DNA of 64,000 nucleotides from Chitinophagaceae bacterium (lineage in GTDB: Bacteria > Bacteroidota > Bacteroidia > Chitinophagales > Chitinophagaceae): assembly GCA_016720825.1 (NCBI GenBank), contig JADKJV010000002.1, positions 248,001 to 312,000 of the forward strand. Reading direction: 5' to 3'. Shown here piece after piece: positions 16,667 to 25,482 of this stretch. The notes beneath the pieces are model-generated. The model worked only from the letters and a program-made list of their open reading frames with translations. It was not told the origin of the DNA and ran no database searches. The position numbers were made by a program, and so were the translations under genes. Position 1 is the first letter of the stretch. Every line of letters starts with the position of its first letter.

Positions 16667-18712
16667 GTGATTTCACAGAACACCATACAACAGATCCAGG
16701 GCCGGCTCGACATCATTGATGTGGTCGGCAGCTTTGTCAAGCTCAAAAAAAGGGGTACAAACTACCTCGGACTCTGCCCTTTTCATAATGAGAAAACACC
16801 ATCCTTTACCGTTTCACCCAACAAGGAGATTTATAAATGTTTTGGTTGCGGCCGCAGCGGCAATACCATCAGCTTCATCATGGAACATGAGAAGTATACG
16901 TATGTTGATGCACTGAAATGGCTGGCCACCCGGTATAATATCGAAATCGAAGAAACTTACCGGACTGATGAACAAAAACTGGCCCAGCAGGCTGCCGAAT
17001 CCCTTTTTATCATCAATGATTTTGCCCGCGATTTCTTTGTCCGCCAGTTATTTGAAACCGAAGATGGACAGGATATCGGTCTGGCCTATTTTAAAGAACG
17101 TGGATTCAGGGAAGATATCATCCGCAAATTCCAGCTGGGTTATTCACCCGAACAACGTGATAAATTCACCCGGGAAGCACTGGCCAAACAATATAACCAG
17201 GAGTTGCTTCTCAAAACCGGACTGGTAGCACGCAGGAACTATGGCGGTGAAGACCAGCTGGTGGATAATTACCGCGGCCGTGTCATCTTTCCGGTACACA
17301 ACCACAGTGGTAAAGTCATCGGCTTTGGTGCACGTATCCTGAAGAGCAATGAAAAAGCGCCCAAGTATATCAATACACCGGAGAATGAAATTTACGTCAA
17401 AAGTAAAATCCTCTACGGTTCCTGGCAGGCCAGGCAATCTATTGACAAGGCGGATGAATGCCTGCTGGTGGAAGGTTATACCGATGTTGTTTCCCTGCAC
17501 CAGGCCGGCATTGAAAATGTAGTGGCCAGTGGCGGTACGTCGTTAACACCCGACCAGCTCCGGCTGATCCGCAAATACACCAATAACCTCACCATTATTT
17601 ATGACGGGGATAATGCCGGTGTGAAAGCAGCTCTACGCGGACTTGACCTGGCACTGGAAGAAGGCCTGAATGTAAAACTGGTGCTGATTCCAGATAAGGA
17701 AGACCCAGACAGCTATGTAAACAAAGTAGGCGCTGCAGCATTCACCTCTTTCATCCAGAAGAATAAAAAAGATTTCATCCTCTTCCAGCTGGAAGTGGCA
17801 CTGAAAGATGCCGGCTCTGACAGCGTGAAAAAATCTGACGTGGTAAACCGCATGGCGGAAACCATCGCCCGGATTAATAAAGCAGAAGATTTTACCCGTC
17901 AGCAGGATTACATCAAACAATGTGCAGAGATCCTGAAGATTGATGAAGCAGGCCTGCATTCACTTGTCAATAAATTCATCCGCGACCGGATTGCAACCCT
18001 CGAACGCAAACAGCCTTTTGAGGAAGCACAGCAGATTGAAGAAAATGCAAGGAAAGGCAGTGAATCAAATTATGATGATGCCACTTTCAACCTGTTATTC
18101 AAAGACGAACTCCAGGAAAAAGAAGTGGCCCGCATTCTCCTTGAACTGGGTGAACGCAAATGGGATGAAGAACGCTCGGTAGCCCAGTATATTTTTGATG
18201 AAATGGTTGACGACAACCTGATTGATAACCGCGAAGTGGTCAAGCTGATCAACACATACCGTACAGCCATCGCACAAAACCCGGCAGCCGTCAATAAACA
18301 TTATTTTATTTACCATACAGATACAGCACTCAGTGCACTGGCTGTTTCCCTGCTGAATATGCCTTTTGAAGAAAGTGAACACTGGAGAAAAGAATTCAGC
18401 CAGTCATCCGGTTACCAGCAAAACCTTTTCCAGCAATCTTATGAGAATTTTATTAAGACAATTGACCCTGAGAATAATGACCAGTTGCTGGGTTTCCTGA
18501 AAATGGATGAAGACAAAACCCATGCTGAAGTGGATTCAGTGATGTGTTATATCAAACTCAGGAAAATCAAAAGGATGCTGCTGGAAAACCAGCTCGACCT
18601 CGAAAAAGAACATACTACTGATGAATTCAGGATGCTGCACCAGACACATGATCACCTGAAAAGGATGGAAATCGAGCTTTCTAAAAAAGCAGGTACTGTT
18701 ATTATCCGTTAA
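16667..18712 (+). CDS. dnaG: DNA primase DnaG
   Basis: The 681-residue protein starts at a GTG; the resulting N-terminus MISQNTIQQIQ is where DnaG proteins normally begin and there is no better ATG. The zinc-binding domain shows CPFHNEKTPSF and CFGCGRSGN (about residues 38-64). The TOPRIM catalytic core has LLVEGYTDV (about 266) and IYDGDNAG (about 315). The rest is the helicase-interaction C-terminus. DnaG makes the RNA primers of replication. Its 3' end overlaps the convergent CYTH gene by 11 bases. It is not in an rpsU-dnaG-rpoD operon here. Confidence 0.96.
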   Translation: MISQNTIQQIQGRLDIIDVVGSFVKLKKRGTNYLGLCPFHNEKTPSFTVSPNKEIYKCFGCGRSGNTISFIMEHEKYTYVDALKWLATRYNIEIEETYRTDEQKLAQQAAESLFIINDFARDFFVRQLFETEDGQDIGLAYFKERGFREDIIRKFQLGYSPEQRDKFTREALAKQYNQELLLKTGLVARRNYGGEDQLVDNYRGRVIFPVHNHSGKVIGFGARILKSNEKAPKYINTPENEIYVKSKILYGSWQARQSIDKADECLLVEGYTDVVSLHQAGIENVVASGGTSLTPDQLRLIRKYTNNLTIIYDGDNAGVKAALRGLDLALEEGLNVKLVLIPDKEDPDSYVNKVGAAAFTSFIQKNKKDFILFQLEVALKDAGSDSVKKSDVVNRMAETIARINKAEDFTRQQDYIKQCAEILKIDEAGLHSLVNKFIRDRIATLERKQPFEEAQQIEENARKGSESNYDDATFNLLFKDELQEKEVARILLELGERKWDEERSVAQYIFDEMVDDNLIDNREVVKLINTYRTAIAQNPAAVNKHYFIYHTDTALSALAVSLLNMPFEESEHWRKEFSQSSGYQQNLFQQSYENFIKTIDPENNDQLLGFLKMDEDKTHAEVDSVMCYIKLRKIKRMLLENQLDLEKEHTTDEFRMLHQTHDHLKRMEIELSKKAGTVIIR

Positions 18713-19226
18713 CGGATTTCTCCAGCAGCATATCACTGTAAGAAACAGATACCAGGTCTTCCGGACTGATGCCCAGTTCACGGATATAGAATTCACACTG
18801 TTCCCTTAATTCGTCAGCGCTTACATCAGCATGCAAATTACCCGCTTCGATTTCCACAAATGAACCAAGCCCCGGCACTTCATCAATATGGAATTTCACA
18901 TTCCCGATAAAACGGATTTCCCGGATTTTCTTCACCACTACTTTTACACCCATTGAATAAGTAAGCACTTCTTTGAGAGCAGCTGCATCATCTGTTTTCA
19001 CCAGCCGGAAAAACGAATCCTTGGTGCCGGCCTGGTTATTCCTTTCATAATAAATAAGGTTATTCTCAATATTTCCTTCGCGGAGTTTCAGCCTGCCTTT
19101 GGGACTGTTGAAATACGTATCTGTCTGCTGGTCGGTTCCCCGGAATTCTGCATTTTTGGATTCCAGGTAAGCCCTGACAGCAACAGGGTCAGCACAACGT
19201 GCTTTGATTTCTGCATTCAGGTTCAT
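18702..19226 (-). CDS. CYTH domain protein (CyaB-like class IV adenylate cyclase family)
   Basis: The start at 19226 gives MNLNAEIKARC, the usual beginning of this family; a longer frame from 19280 adds an unrelated stretch. The 174-residue protein carries the CYTH tunnel-fold signature. Lys/Arg and Glu-rich strands include AEIKAR, KGRLKLRE, YYERNN, VVKKIREIRF, FHIDEVPGLGSFVEIEAG. Relatives hydrolyse inorganic triphosphate or act as class IV adenylate cyclases; the real activity here is unknown. A TAnnTTTG box lies only 3 bases upstream of the ATG, suggesting a very short or absent leader. Confidence 0.8.
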   Translation of the reverse strand: MNLNAEIKARCADPVAVRAYLESKNAEFRGTDQQTDTYFNSPKGRLKLREGNIENNLIYYERNNQAGTKDSFFRLVKTDDAAALKEVLTYSMGVKVVVKKIREIRFIGNVKFHIDEVPGLGSFVEIEAGNLHADVSADELREQCEFYIRELGISPEDLVSVSYSDMLLEKSVNG

Positions 19227-19229
19227 ATC

Positions 19230-19237
19230 CAAAAATA
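19230..19237 (-). promoter_or_regulatory. TAnnTTTG -7 box for the CYTH gene
   Basis: TATTTTTG on the minus strand fits the Bacteroidota -7 consensus. It is 3 bases from the start codon. I see no TTG at the -33 position, so confidence is low. Confidence 0.3.
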
Positions 19238-19244
19238 AGGGGAA

Positions 19245-19277
19245 ATAAAAAAGGTTTGCCGTTTTGCGGCAAACCTT
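19245..19277 (-). terminator. intrinsic terminator after the 148-residue hypothetical gene
   Basis: On the minus strand an 11-base perfect stem AAGGTTTGCCG/CGGCAAACCTT with a 5-base loop is followed by a T run (A on the plus strand, 19246-19252). It separates the hypothetical gene from the CYTH gene. Confidence 0.88.
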
Positions 19278-19300
19278 CAATGCGTTGAGGCAAACAACGT

Positions 19301-19747
19301 TTACCCGGCTAGTCCGGCTGCTTCCCTGTTACGAGCGGTAGGCACATCGCTATCCCGCAGGTTATCTCCTTTTTCAAAGCGCATTGCGCTCCAAACATGG
19401 TCAAGTTCAACCCGCAGGATACTTTCATATCCTTCAGAAGTGAGCCTGTCCCAGCTGCGTTCCCGGTTTAAATCGGTCACGATTTTGGAGGTAGATTTGG
19501 GGTAAGCGACCCAGAATTTGGAGCCATCTTTCAGCGAGGGCATAACATCCTTCAGAATGCCGTTCAGCTGGTTCTCGCTGACAGCAAACACGAGCGCAAA
19601 ATCAATCTTCCGGCTCTTGAGGAGCGGTGTCATGTTTTTGGCAAAGGACAGTTTATTGAATTGTTTCTCGATGGAAGAAGGCAAACCCTGGATTAAAAGA
19701 TTCTTTTCGTCTGCCAATTCTAATTTTTCAAACAGCGTTTGTGACAT
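19301..19747 (-). CDS. conserved hypothetical protein (148 aa)
   Basis: A soluble protein without signal peptide or membrane segment. Visible stretches are LFEKLELADEKNLLIQGLP, KIDFALVFAVSENQLN, FWVAYPKSTSKIVTDLNR and GYESILRVELDHVWSAMRF. These resemble a small alpha/beta protein family found as single genes in Bacteroidota and other phyla (DUF3052-like), but I cannot name a function. It is a single-gene unit with its own promoter box (19822-19829) and terminator (19245-19277). Confidence 0.75.
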   Translation of the reverse strand: MSQTLFEKLELADEKNLLIQGLPSSIEKQFNKLSFAKNMTPLLKSRKIDFALVFAVSENQLNGILKDVMPSLKDGSKFWVAYPKSTSKIVTDLNRERSWDRLTSEGYESILRVELDHVWSAMRFEKGDNLRDSDVPTARNREAAGLAG

Positions 19748-19821
19748 ACGTGGAAACTATTTTAAGGTTCCCGCCAACCCTTCAGATGAATGGGTTTGAC
19801 AGAGTTTTCAGGCAGGGAAGG

Positions 19822-19829
19822 CAAAGATA
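19822..19829 (-). promoter_or_regulatory. TAnnTTTG -7 box for the 148-residue hypothetical gene
   Basis: TATCTTTG on the minus strand matches the consensus and lies about 75 bases upstream of the start codon. No clear -33 TTG is seen. Confidence 0.4.
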
Positions 19830-19865
19830 CGCAATTTATGCGGTATTTAGCCAGATCAGTTAAAT

Positions 19866-19902
19866 AAAAGCCCGCCAGGATGCAGTCCCTGCGGGCTTTT
19901 TA
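19866..19902. terminator. bidirectional-looking terminator after the M48 peptidase gene
   Basis: A 10-base perfect stem AAAAGCCCGC/GCGGGCTTTT flanks a 15-base loop, 19 bases after the stop of the M48 peptidase gene on the minus strand. Confidence 0.85.
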
Positions 19903-19918
19903 ACTATCATACCCTGAA

Positions 19919-20731
19919 TTAATTACCTATAGGCTTATATAATGATAAGGCCTCGGGCATGTATTGTTGCAGTTTTTCTATCCTGTTTCCTTCGCTCGGA
20001 TGCGTGCTCAGGAATTCCGGAGGCTTTTGTCCTTTAGACGCCTGCTCCATCCTTTGCCACAGCGGAATGGCCTCATTTGGATTGTATCCGGCCAACGCTG
20101 CCCAGTATAATCCATAATGGTCAGCTTCATATTCATGTGTTCTTGAAAATGGAAGCAAAACACCAAGACTCGTACCAACACCATAAGCTCCCAGGAAAAG
20201 ATTTTGTGTTTCCTGCGGTTTATTAGCCAGTGCTACAGAAAGTGCCAGCTGGCCTCCGAGTTGTAATACACCCTGGCTCATCCTTTCATTTCCGTGTCCG
20301 AAAATGGCATGTGTTACTTCATGTCCCATCACCACTGCTAATGCCGCTTCATTCTGTGTAATGGGCAATAACCCGGTATACACAACAATTTTCCCGCCGG
20401 GCATACACCAGGCATTGACATCTTTACTGTCAACCAGTTTGTATTCCCACTGGTAACCTTTCAGTTTATTTGACCATCCTTTGGATGCATAATAATCTTC
20501 TACGGCCCTTGTTATCCGCTGCCCAACCCTGTTTACCATTTCGGCATCCCTGTTTGAGAAACCACCTACTACTTTATTCTGTGATAAAAACTGCTGGTAT
20601 TGTGTGGTAGCCATTGATTGTAACTCTGACTCCGGGAGCAATTTCATCTGGGATCTTCCTGACATGGGATTTTTTGCACAGGCAATAAAAGCCGCAGAAA
20701 TGATGAATACAGATACGCTGATACGTAACAT
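19919..20731 (-). CDS. M48 family zinc metallopeptidase, lipoprotein
   Basis: The 270-residue protein begins with a lipoprotein signal (MLRISVSVFIISAAFIAC, lipobox AFIAC). The zinc site HEVTHAIFGH is near residue 136, and the third ligand is the Glu of the EYEADHYG segment near residue 213. This is the classical layout of periplasmic M48 peptidases such as BepA/LoiP, which degrade misfolded outer-membrane proteins. It stands alone with its own terminator. The acceptor site after Cys18 is AKN, consistent with outer membrane or periplasmic anchoring. Confidence 0.9.
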   Translation of the reverse strand: MLRISVSVFIISAAFIACAKNPMSGRSQMKLLPESELQSMATTQYQQFLSQNKVVGGFSNRDAEMVNRVGQRITRAVEDYYASKGWSNKLKGYQWEYKLVDSKDVNAWCMPGGKIVVYTGLLPITQNEAALAVVMGHEVTHAIFGHGNERMSQGVLQLGGQLALSVALANKPQETQNLFLGAYGVGTSLGVLLPFSRTHEYEADHYGLYWAALAGYNPNEAIPLWQRMEQASKGQKPPEFLSTHPSEGNRIEKLQQYMPEALSLYKPIGN

Positions 20732-20807
20732 ACTTCAGGTTTTAAATAAATGGATCAACTACTGTACCAAAGCCAGTAATTATTTGCATCATAAAGTTAG
20801 GAAGGAA

Positions 20808-21476
20808 TTACAAATGTCCGGAGCGGGCATCCCGGCGGCGCTGGCGGCGGCGGTCGCGGTTCTTAAGAATGGGAACCTTGCTTTCATCCCCGCGTAAAAG
20901 ACGGCCGATATTTTTCTGGTGCGTGAGTAAAACCATCAGCGCAACAGCTATTGCAAACACCCTGTAGGCAGGATTGTCAACATTGAAAATAACGAGAATA
21001 AATACCGGGAAAGCAACACTGGCCAGGATCGAGCTGAGTGATACAAATCTTGTCAGATATAACACCAGTGTGAAAATACCCACACAGCTTAATGCAGTCC
21101 AAGGTGATATTCCAAGCACCAGACCGAATAAGGTAGCCACTCCTTTTCCACCCCTGAAATCAGCCCAGATAGGAAAGATATGCCCGATCACAGCAGCGAG
21201 TCCCAAACCTGTCTGGAGGTTTTGGAGATTCACTTCAGAGTCAGCATATTCAGGAAGCAGCAAAGCCAGTTTAACTGCGATAATACCTTTCAGCATATCG
21301 GTCAGCATAACAATCGTACCCCATTTGGGTCCCAGTACCCGGTAAGTATTTGTAGCACCGGCGTTACCGCTGCCGTAATCACGTATATCTATATTGAAGA
21401 AATGCTGGCTCACCCACACAGAAGTGGGGATGCTGCCAATCAGATATGCGAGGATAATGAGGAGGAGTTCGTTCAT
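20808..21476 (-). CDS. plsY: glycerol-3-phosphate acyltransferase PlsY
   Basis: Start chosen at 21476 (MNELLLIILAYLIGSIPTS); a longer frame from 21500 adds eight unlikely residues. The integral membrane protein of about 222 residues has the PlsY motifs GSIPTSVWVS, GSGNAGATNTYRVLG and FRGGKGVATLFG. It transfers an acyl group from acyl-phosphate to glycerol-3-phosphate, the first step of phospholipid synthesis. The Arg-rich tail (KNRDRRRQRRRDARSG) is an unusual positively charged C-terminus. Confidence 0.95.
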   Translation of the reverse strand: MNELLLIILAYLIGSIPTSVWVSQHFFNIDIRDYGSGNAGATNTYRVLGPKWGTIVMLTDMLKGIIAVKLALLLPEYADSEVNLQNLQTGLGLAAVIGHIFPIWADFRGGKGVATLFGLVLGISPWTALSCVGIFTLVLYLTRFVSLSSILASVAFPVFILVIFNVDNPAYRVFAIAVALMVLLTHQKNIGRLLRGDESKVPILKNRDRRRQRRRDARSGHL

Positions 21477-21497
21477 AGCGCCCTGCTTCAGGGTGCA

Positions 21498-21505
21498 CAA
21501 AAATA
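21498..21505 (-). promoter_or_regulatory. TAnnTTTG -7 box for plsY
   Basis: TATTTTTG on the minus strand, about 21 bases upstream of the chosen plsY start. This supports the start at 21476 because the longer frame would begin inside the box. Confidence 0.4.
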
Positions 21506-21554
21506 AGTAAAATTGAAAGTCGTAACACTAAAATAATACACAATTATCACAGGC

Positions 21555-22367
21555 TTAATGGGAATACTTTAAAGAGATCCAGCCAGACCTGTTGTTTTTT
21601 TCCCTGAGTATCAGGCCATAAGAACCGGCCTTTTCATGAACAATCGTTTCATCATCCTCCAGCAGTCCGCTCAGGAGCAGGATTCCGCCTGGTATTAAAT
21701 TTTCTTTTAATGCAAACATATTGTCCAGGATAACCTGCCTGTTGATATTTGCCAGGATGATTTCAAACTGCCCGGCACCCGCTGCTGAATCAGCCAGTTT
21801 CAAAGTAGTATGCGTGCAATGATTCCTTTCCAGGTTCTCCCGGCTGTTTTCAATACTCCATTTATCATAGTCTATTGCCAGTATTTCCCCCGCTCCCATT
21901 TTCTCCGCAAGGATTGCCAGTATCCCGGTGCCGGTACCAAAATCAAAAACTGATTTTCCATTGAAATCCAGTTGTTCCATACTCTTTGCGATCAGGTAAG
22001 TCGTGGCATGGTGTCCGGTGCCAAAACTCATTTTCGGTGTAATGATGATATCATATTTAACCCCGGGTATCGCTTCATGAAAATGTGCACGTATAGCGAG
22101 GAAATTATCAATCACCACCGGCTCAAAACCGGATTCCCACTGGGCGTTCCAGTTGGTTTCAGCTATATCATCAACAGTATATTCCAGGTTGAACTGGCCC
22201 GCTATTGTTACAATATCAGTCTCATTATATGTATCTGCAGGAATAAAAGCCTTCAGGCTGTCAGGCCCTTCTTCAAATCCCTCAAATCCACTCTCTGAAA
22301 GTAATGCGATGAGGATCGAAGCGGTTTCTTCGGAAACGGGGATGAAGGTGAGTTGTTTGTAGACCAT
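21555..22367 (-). CDS. prmA: ribosomal protein L11 methyltransferase PrmA
   Basis: Start at 22367 (MVYKQLTFIPVSEETASILIALL). The frame stays open further upstream only because it runs through the TTGGAGG repeat element, which is not coding. The ~270-residue protein has an N-terminal substrate-binding domain and a Rossmann methyltransferase domain with SFGTGHHATT, VFDFGTGTGILAILAEKMGA and the NINRQV motif typical of PrmA. It trimethylates ribosomal protein L11 using S-adenosylmethionine. Confidence 0.93.
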   Translation of the reverse strand: MVYKQLTFIPVSEETASILIALLSESGFEGFEEGPDSLKAFIPADTYNETDIVTIAGQFNLEYTVDDIAETNWNAQWESGFEPVVIDNFLAIRAHFHEAIPGVKYDIIITPKMSFGTGHHATTYLIAKSMEQLDFNGKSVFDFGTGTGILAILAEKMGAGEILAIDYDKWSIENSRENLERNHCTHTTLKLADSAAGAGQFEIILANINRQVILDNMFALKENLIPGGILLLSGLLEDDETIVHEKAGSYGLILREKNNRSGWISLKYSH

Positions 22368-22387
22368 AGATGGATGTAAAGTTAATA

Positions 22388-22560
22388 GAAGTTGGAGGTT
22401 GGAAGTTGGAGGTTGGAGGTTCTGTCCGAAAGATTGAAGAGACATTCCAGCCAATAGAAGACTCTCCGATCTATAGGGTTTAACATCCAACACCCAACCA
22501 AAAGAAGACTTTTCGACCTTTAGGGTACAACCTCCAACTTCCAACCTCCAACTTCCAACA
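22388..22560. repeat. TTGGAGG/TTGGAAG palindromic element, copy 1
   Basis: The left arm is built from the words GTTGGAGG and GTTGGAAG followed by TCCGAAAGATTGAAG. The right arm carries the reverse complement: TTCGACCTTTAGGG and then CAACCTCCAACTTCCAACC. The middle is more diverged than in copies 2 (53596-53868) and 3 (60538-60870). Translated in one frame it gives the spurious peptide extension upstream of prmA. Confidence 0.8.
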
Positions 22561-22604
22561 TTTTACATTTGACGTTTCTTCAATCTTCCGGAAACAACCT
22601 CCAA

Positions 22605-22639
22605 CAAAAAGAAAAGCCGCTCTCTTCCAAGAACGGCTT
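22605..22639 (-). terminator. intrinsic terminator after pnp
   Basis: On the minus strand the stem AAGCCGTTCT/AGAGCGGCTT (one G-T pair) with a 6-base loop is followed by a T-rich run. It lies 26 bases after the pnp stop codon. Confidence 0.82.
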
Positions 22640-22664
22640 CTCCAGTCTATTCATCACACGAATC

Positions 22665-24842
22665 CTAGTTCTCTTCCTGCTGACCTCTGTCATCGCGGGG
22701 TCTCTGATCTGGTTTCGGGATTAAAATTTTACGGGAAAGTTTGAACTTACCGGACTTGGGATCTGTACCGATCAGTTTTACTTTGATCTGGTCGCCTTCC
22801 CTCAGTACACCTTCCAGTGTTTCGAGGCGCTTCCAGCTCACTTCACTGATATGCACCAGTCCCTGTTTGCCGGGGAGGAATTCAACGAAGGCACCGAATG
22901 GCATGATAGATTTCACAGTGGATTCATATACATCACCCACCTGCGGAACAGCCACAATACCCTTTATCCAGGATACCGCTTTGTCCACACCATCTTTATT
23001 TGTACTGAAGATGCTTACTTCACCACGGTTATTGATTTCTTCCAGGTTGATCGTCGTTCCTGTCTCACGCTGGATTTCCTGGATCACTTTACCACCCGGT
23101 CCGATTACTGCACCGATAAATTCTTTATCAATGAACAGTTTCACCATGCGGGGTGCATGCGGTTTTACATCAGCACGGGCTTCAGGGATACAGTTGTACA
23201 TGTGATCAAGGATGTGGAGACGGGCACGGCGGGCCTGGTCTAATGCCTGCTGCATCACTTCCATTTTCAGTCCGTCCACTTTAATATCCATCTGTACACC
23301 ACAAATACCATCACGGGTTCCGGTTACTTTAAAGTCCATATCACCAAGGTGATCTTCGTCACCCAGGATATCTGTGAGGATCGCAAACTTGTCGCCTTTT
23401 GAAATCAGTCCCATCGCAACACCAGAAACGTGTTTCGGCATACCCACACCTGCATCCATCAGCGCCAGTGAACCGGCACAAACAGTTGCCATAGATGAAG
23501 AACCATTTGATTCCAGGATATCACTTACGATCCTTACGGTATAAGGATAATCAGATCCGGGCATCATTTGCTTCAGTGAACGCTGGGCCAGGTTACCATG
23601 GCCTACTTCACGACGGCTTTGGCCGCGCATCATTTTCACTTCACCGGTAGAGAAAGGAGGGAAATTATAGTGCAGGTAGAACTTGGAATCAACTGATTTA
23701 GCAGCGCTTTCAACCAGCAGTTCATCTAAAGGAGTTCCTAAGGTAACTGTTGTAATTGATTGTGTTTCACCCCTTGTAAACAGTGCGGCTCCGTGTGGTG
23801 AAGGAAGTACATCTATTTCCATATCGAGCGGGCGGACTGTTTCCAGGTCACGTCCGTCGAGCCTTACCCTTTCGTCGAGGATCATATCACGAACCACATA
23901 ATACTGCAGGTCGCTGTAATAAGTGGATGCCAGTTTTTTAGTCAGGTCAGGTAATGCCTGCCCTTCAGGGAGGTTAGCATCTTTCAGCAGGAATTCCATC
24001 AGTTCTTTTTTGATGGCGTCAAAACGGTCGCTGCGTTCGTGCTTACTTAATTTTCCTTTGGCAACTTCATATACTTTTGTGCGTGCAAATTCTTCGACTT
24101 TAACACGAATAGCTTCATCCGTGGCGGGTTTAACATACTCGCGTTTTGTTTTCACACCAGCCAGGTCACGCAGTTCTTCCTGTGCCTTCACCTGGATGCG
24201 GATGGCATCGTGGGCGATTTCCAGTGCTTTGCAAAGATCAGCTTCAGAACATTCTTTGGCTTCACCTTCCACCATCATCAGGTTTTTCTCTGTAGCAGCA
24301 ATGATAAAATCAAGATCCGATTTTTCCATCTGGCTGCGGGTGGGGTTCACTACAAACTCACCGTTGACGCGTGATACGCGTACTTCAGAAATGATTTCTT
24401 TAATGGGAATATCAGAAACTGCCAGTGCCGAAGAAGCAGCAAGCGCTGCCATAGCATCGGGCATGATTTCAGGATCGCTGGACATGAGGGTGATCAGCAC
24501 CTGCACATCGCATAAATAATCTTCCGGAAACAAAGGACGTAATGCGCGGTCAACCAGGCGGCTGGTCATCACTTCATAATCGTTCAGTTTTGCTTCCCTT
24601 TTGAAAAATGATCCGGGGATACGGCCTGCAGAAGCAAATTTCTCCTGGTAATCCACGGAGAGCGGGAAGAAACTCTGCCCTTCCCGGGGTTCGTTATTGG
24701 CTACTACAGTAGCAAGGATCATACAATTACCGCAGGAAACCGTAACGGCTCGGTCGGCCTGGCGTGCGAGACGGCCAGTTTCGATAGTAACCATGCGGCC
24801 TCCGCCAATATCGAATGTTTTACGAATAGGTTGTTGTAACAT
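22665..24842 (-). CDS. pnp: polyribonucleotide nucleotidyltransferase (PNPase)
   Basis: The start at 24842 gives MLQQPIRKTFDIGGGRMVTIETGRLARQ, the usual PNPase N-terminus; 15 extra upstream residues in frame are unlikely. The ~725-residue protein has two RNase PH domains (the second with GRDLETVRPLDME and FLHYNFPPFSTGEV), an alpha-helical linker, then a KH domain (IGAVIGPGGKVIQEIQRET) and an S1 domain (VGDVYESTVKSIMPFGAFVEF). It degrades RNA phosphorolytically. It lies downstream of rpsO in the conserved rpsO-pnp order. Confidence 0.97.
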   Translation of the reverse strand: MLQQPIRKTFDIGGGRMVTIETGRLARQADRAVTVSCGNCMILATVVANNEPREGQSFFPLSVDYQEKFASAGRIPGSFFKREAKLNDYEVMTSRLVDRALRPLFPEDYLCDVQVLITLMSSDPEIMPDAMAALAASSALAVSDIPIKEIISEVRVSRVNGEFVVNPTRSQMEKSDLDFIIAATEKNLMMVEGEAKECSEADLCKALEIAHDAIRIQVKAQEELRDLAGVKTKREYVKPATDEAIRVKVEEFARTKVYEVAKGKLSKHERSDRFDAIKKELMEFLLKDANLPEGQALPDLTKKLASTYYSDLQYYVVRDMILDERVRLDGRDLETVRPLDMEIDVLPSPHGAALFTRGETQSITTVTLGTPLDELLVESAAKSVDSKFYLHYNFPPFSTGEVKMMRGQSRREVGHGNLAQRSLKQMMPGSDYPYTVRIVSDILESNGSSSMATVCAGSLALMDAGVGMPKHVSGVAMGLISKGDKFAILTDILGDEDHLGDMDFKVTGTRDGICGVQMDIKVDGLKMEVMQQALDQARRARLHILDHMYNCIPEARADVKPHAPRMVKLFIDKEFIGAVIGPGGKVIQEIQRETGTTINLEEINNRGEVSIFSTNKDGVDKAVSWIKGIVAVPQVGDVYESTVKSIMPFGAFVEFLPGKQGLVHISEVSWKRLETLEGVLREGDQIKVKLIGTDPKSGKFKLSRKILIPKPDQRPRDDRGQQEEN

Positions 24843-25065
24843 AATTTTCAGTTTTTGAAAGCCCGGCGGAGAGCCTGGCCTTGTCAAAAAATAGACGTTG
24901 TATTAAAGCCCGAAAGGCATACATGTAACCGTATATACACAGTTGCATACATGCCATTTTTCCCGGGAAAGATATCTTTCAGCAGGGGATCAACATTTCA
25001 GGGAAGATTCTCTTCAGATGGTCAGAAAATAACCAATGCTGCAGCCCCTTGCCGGGAACAGGACA

Positions 25066-25335
25066 TTATTTTCTGATTCCGAGTTTCTCAATCAGCTGGC
25101 GGTATCCGCTCAGGTTGTGCTTCTGCATATAGTTCAGGAGGCGTTTACGCTTACCTACCAGTTGCATCAGTCCACGGTGAGTTGAGAAATCTTTTTTGTT
25201 TTGTTGGAGATGTCCGCTGATCTGGCTGATACGCTCAGTCAGCAGGGCAATTTGTCCTTCAATAGATCCGGTGTTAGTTGCGGATCCTCCGTAAGTTTTG
25301 AAAACGTCAGCTTTTTTTTCTTTTGTTAATGGCAT
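25066..25335 (-). CDS. rpsO: 30S ribosomal protein S15
   Basis: The 89-residue protein matches S15 end to end: FKTYGGSATNTGSIEGQIALLTERI, HLQQNKKDFSTHRGL and KRKRLLNYMQKHNLSGYRQLI. S15 binds 16S rRNA early in small-subunit assembly. A consensus Bacteroidota promoter (25387-25417) lies upstream and pnp follows after 220 bases. Confidence 0.98.
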   Translation of the reverse strand: MPLTKEKKADVFKTYGGSATNTGSIEGQIALLTERISQISGHLQQNKKDFSTHRGLMQLVGKRKRLLNYMQKHNLSGYRQLIEKLGIRK

Positions 25336-25386
25336 CTTTGTTTTTTTAAAATTTCATCCGATTTTTTCATCTATGTATTAAGGCGG

Positions 25387-25417
25387 CAAAGGTACGGCCA
25401 TTCTCCTTAACTGCCAA
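25387..25417 (-). promoter_or_regulatory. promoter of rpsO (TTG-N20-TAnnTTTG)
   Basis: On the minus strand TTG (25417-25415) is followed by 20 bases and TACCTTTG (25394-25387). Both boxes fit the Bacteroidota sigma factor consensus, and the predicted leader is about 45 bases. Confidence 0.55.
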
Positions 25418-25470
25418 GGTTTTGAACCAGATTTTTCGCCCCAAAAACCCCTGATTATCAACCTAAAACC

Positions 25471-25478
25471 TAGTTTTG
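25471..25478 (+). promoter_or_regulatory. TAnnTTTG -7 box adjacent to the miaE-like start
   Basis: TAGTTTTG ends 4 bases before the ATG at 25483. If used, the mRNA would begin at or next to the start codon (leaderless). Confidence 0.4.
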
Positions 25479-25482
25479 CAAC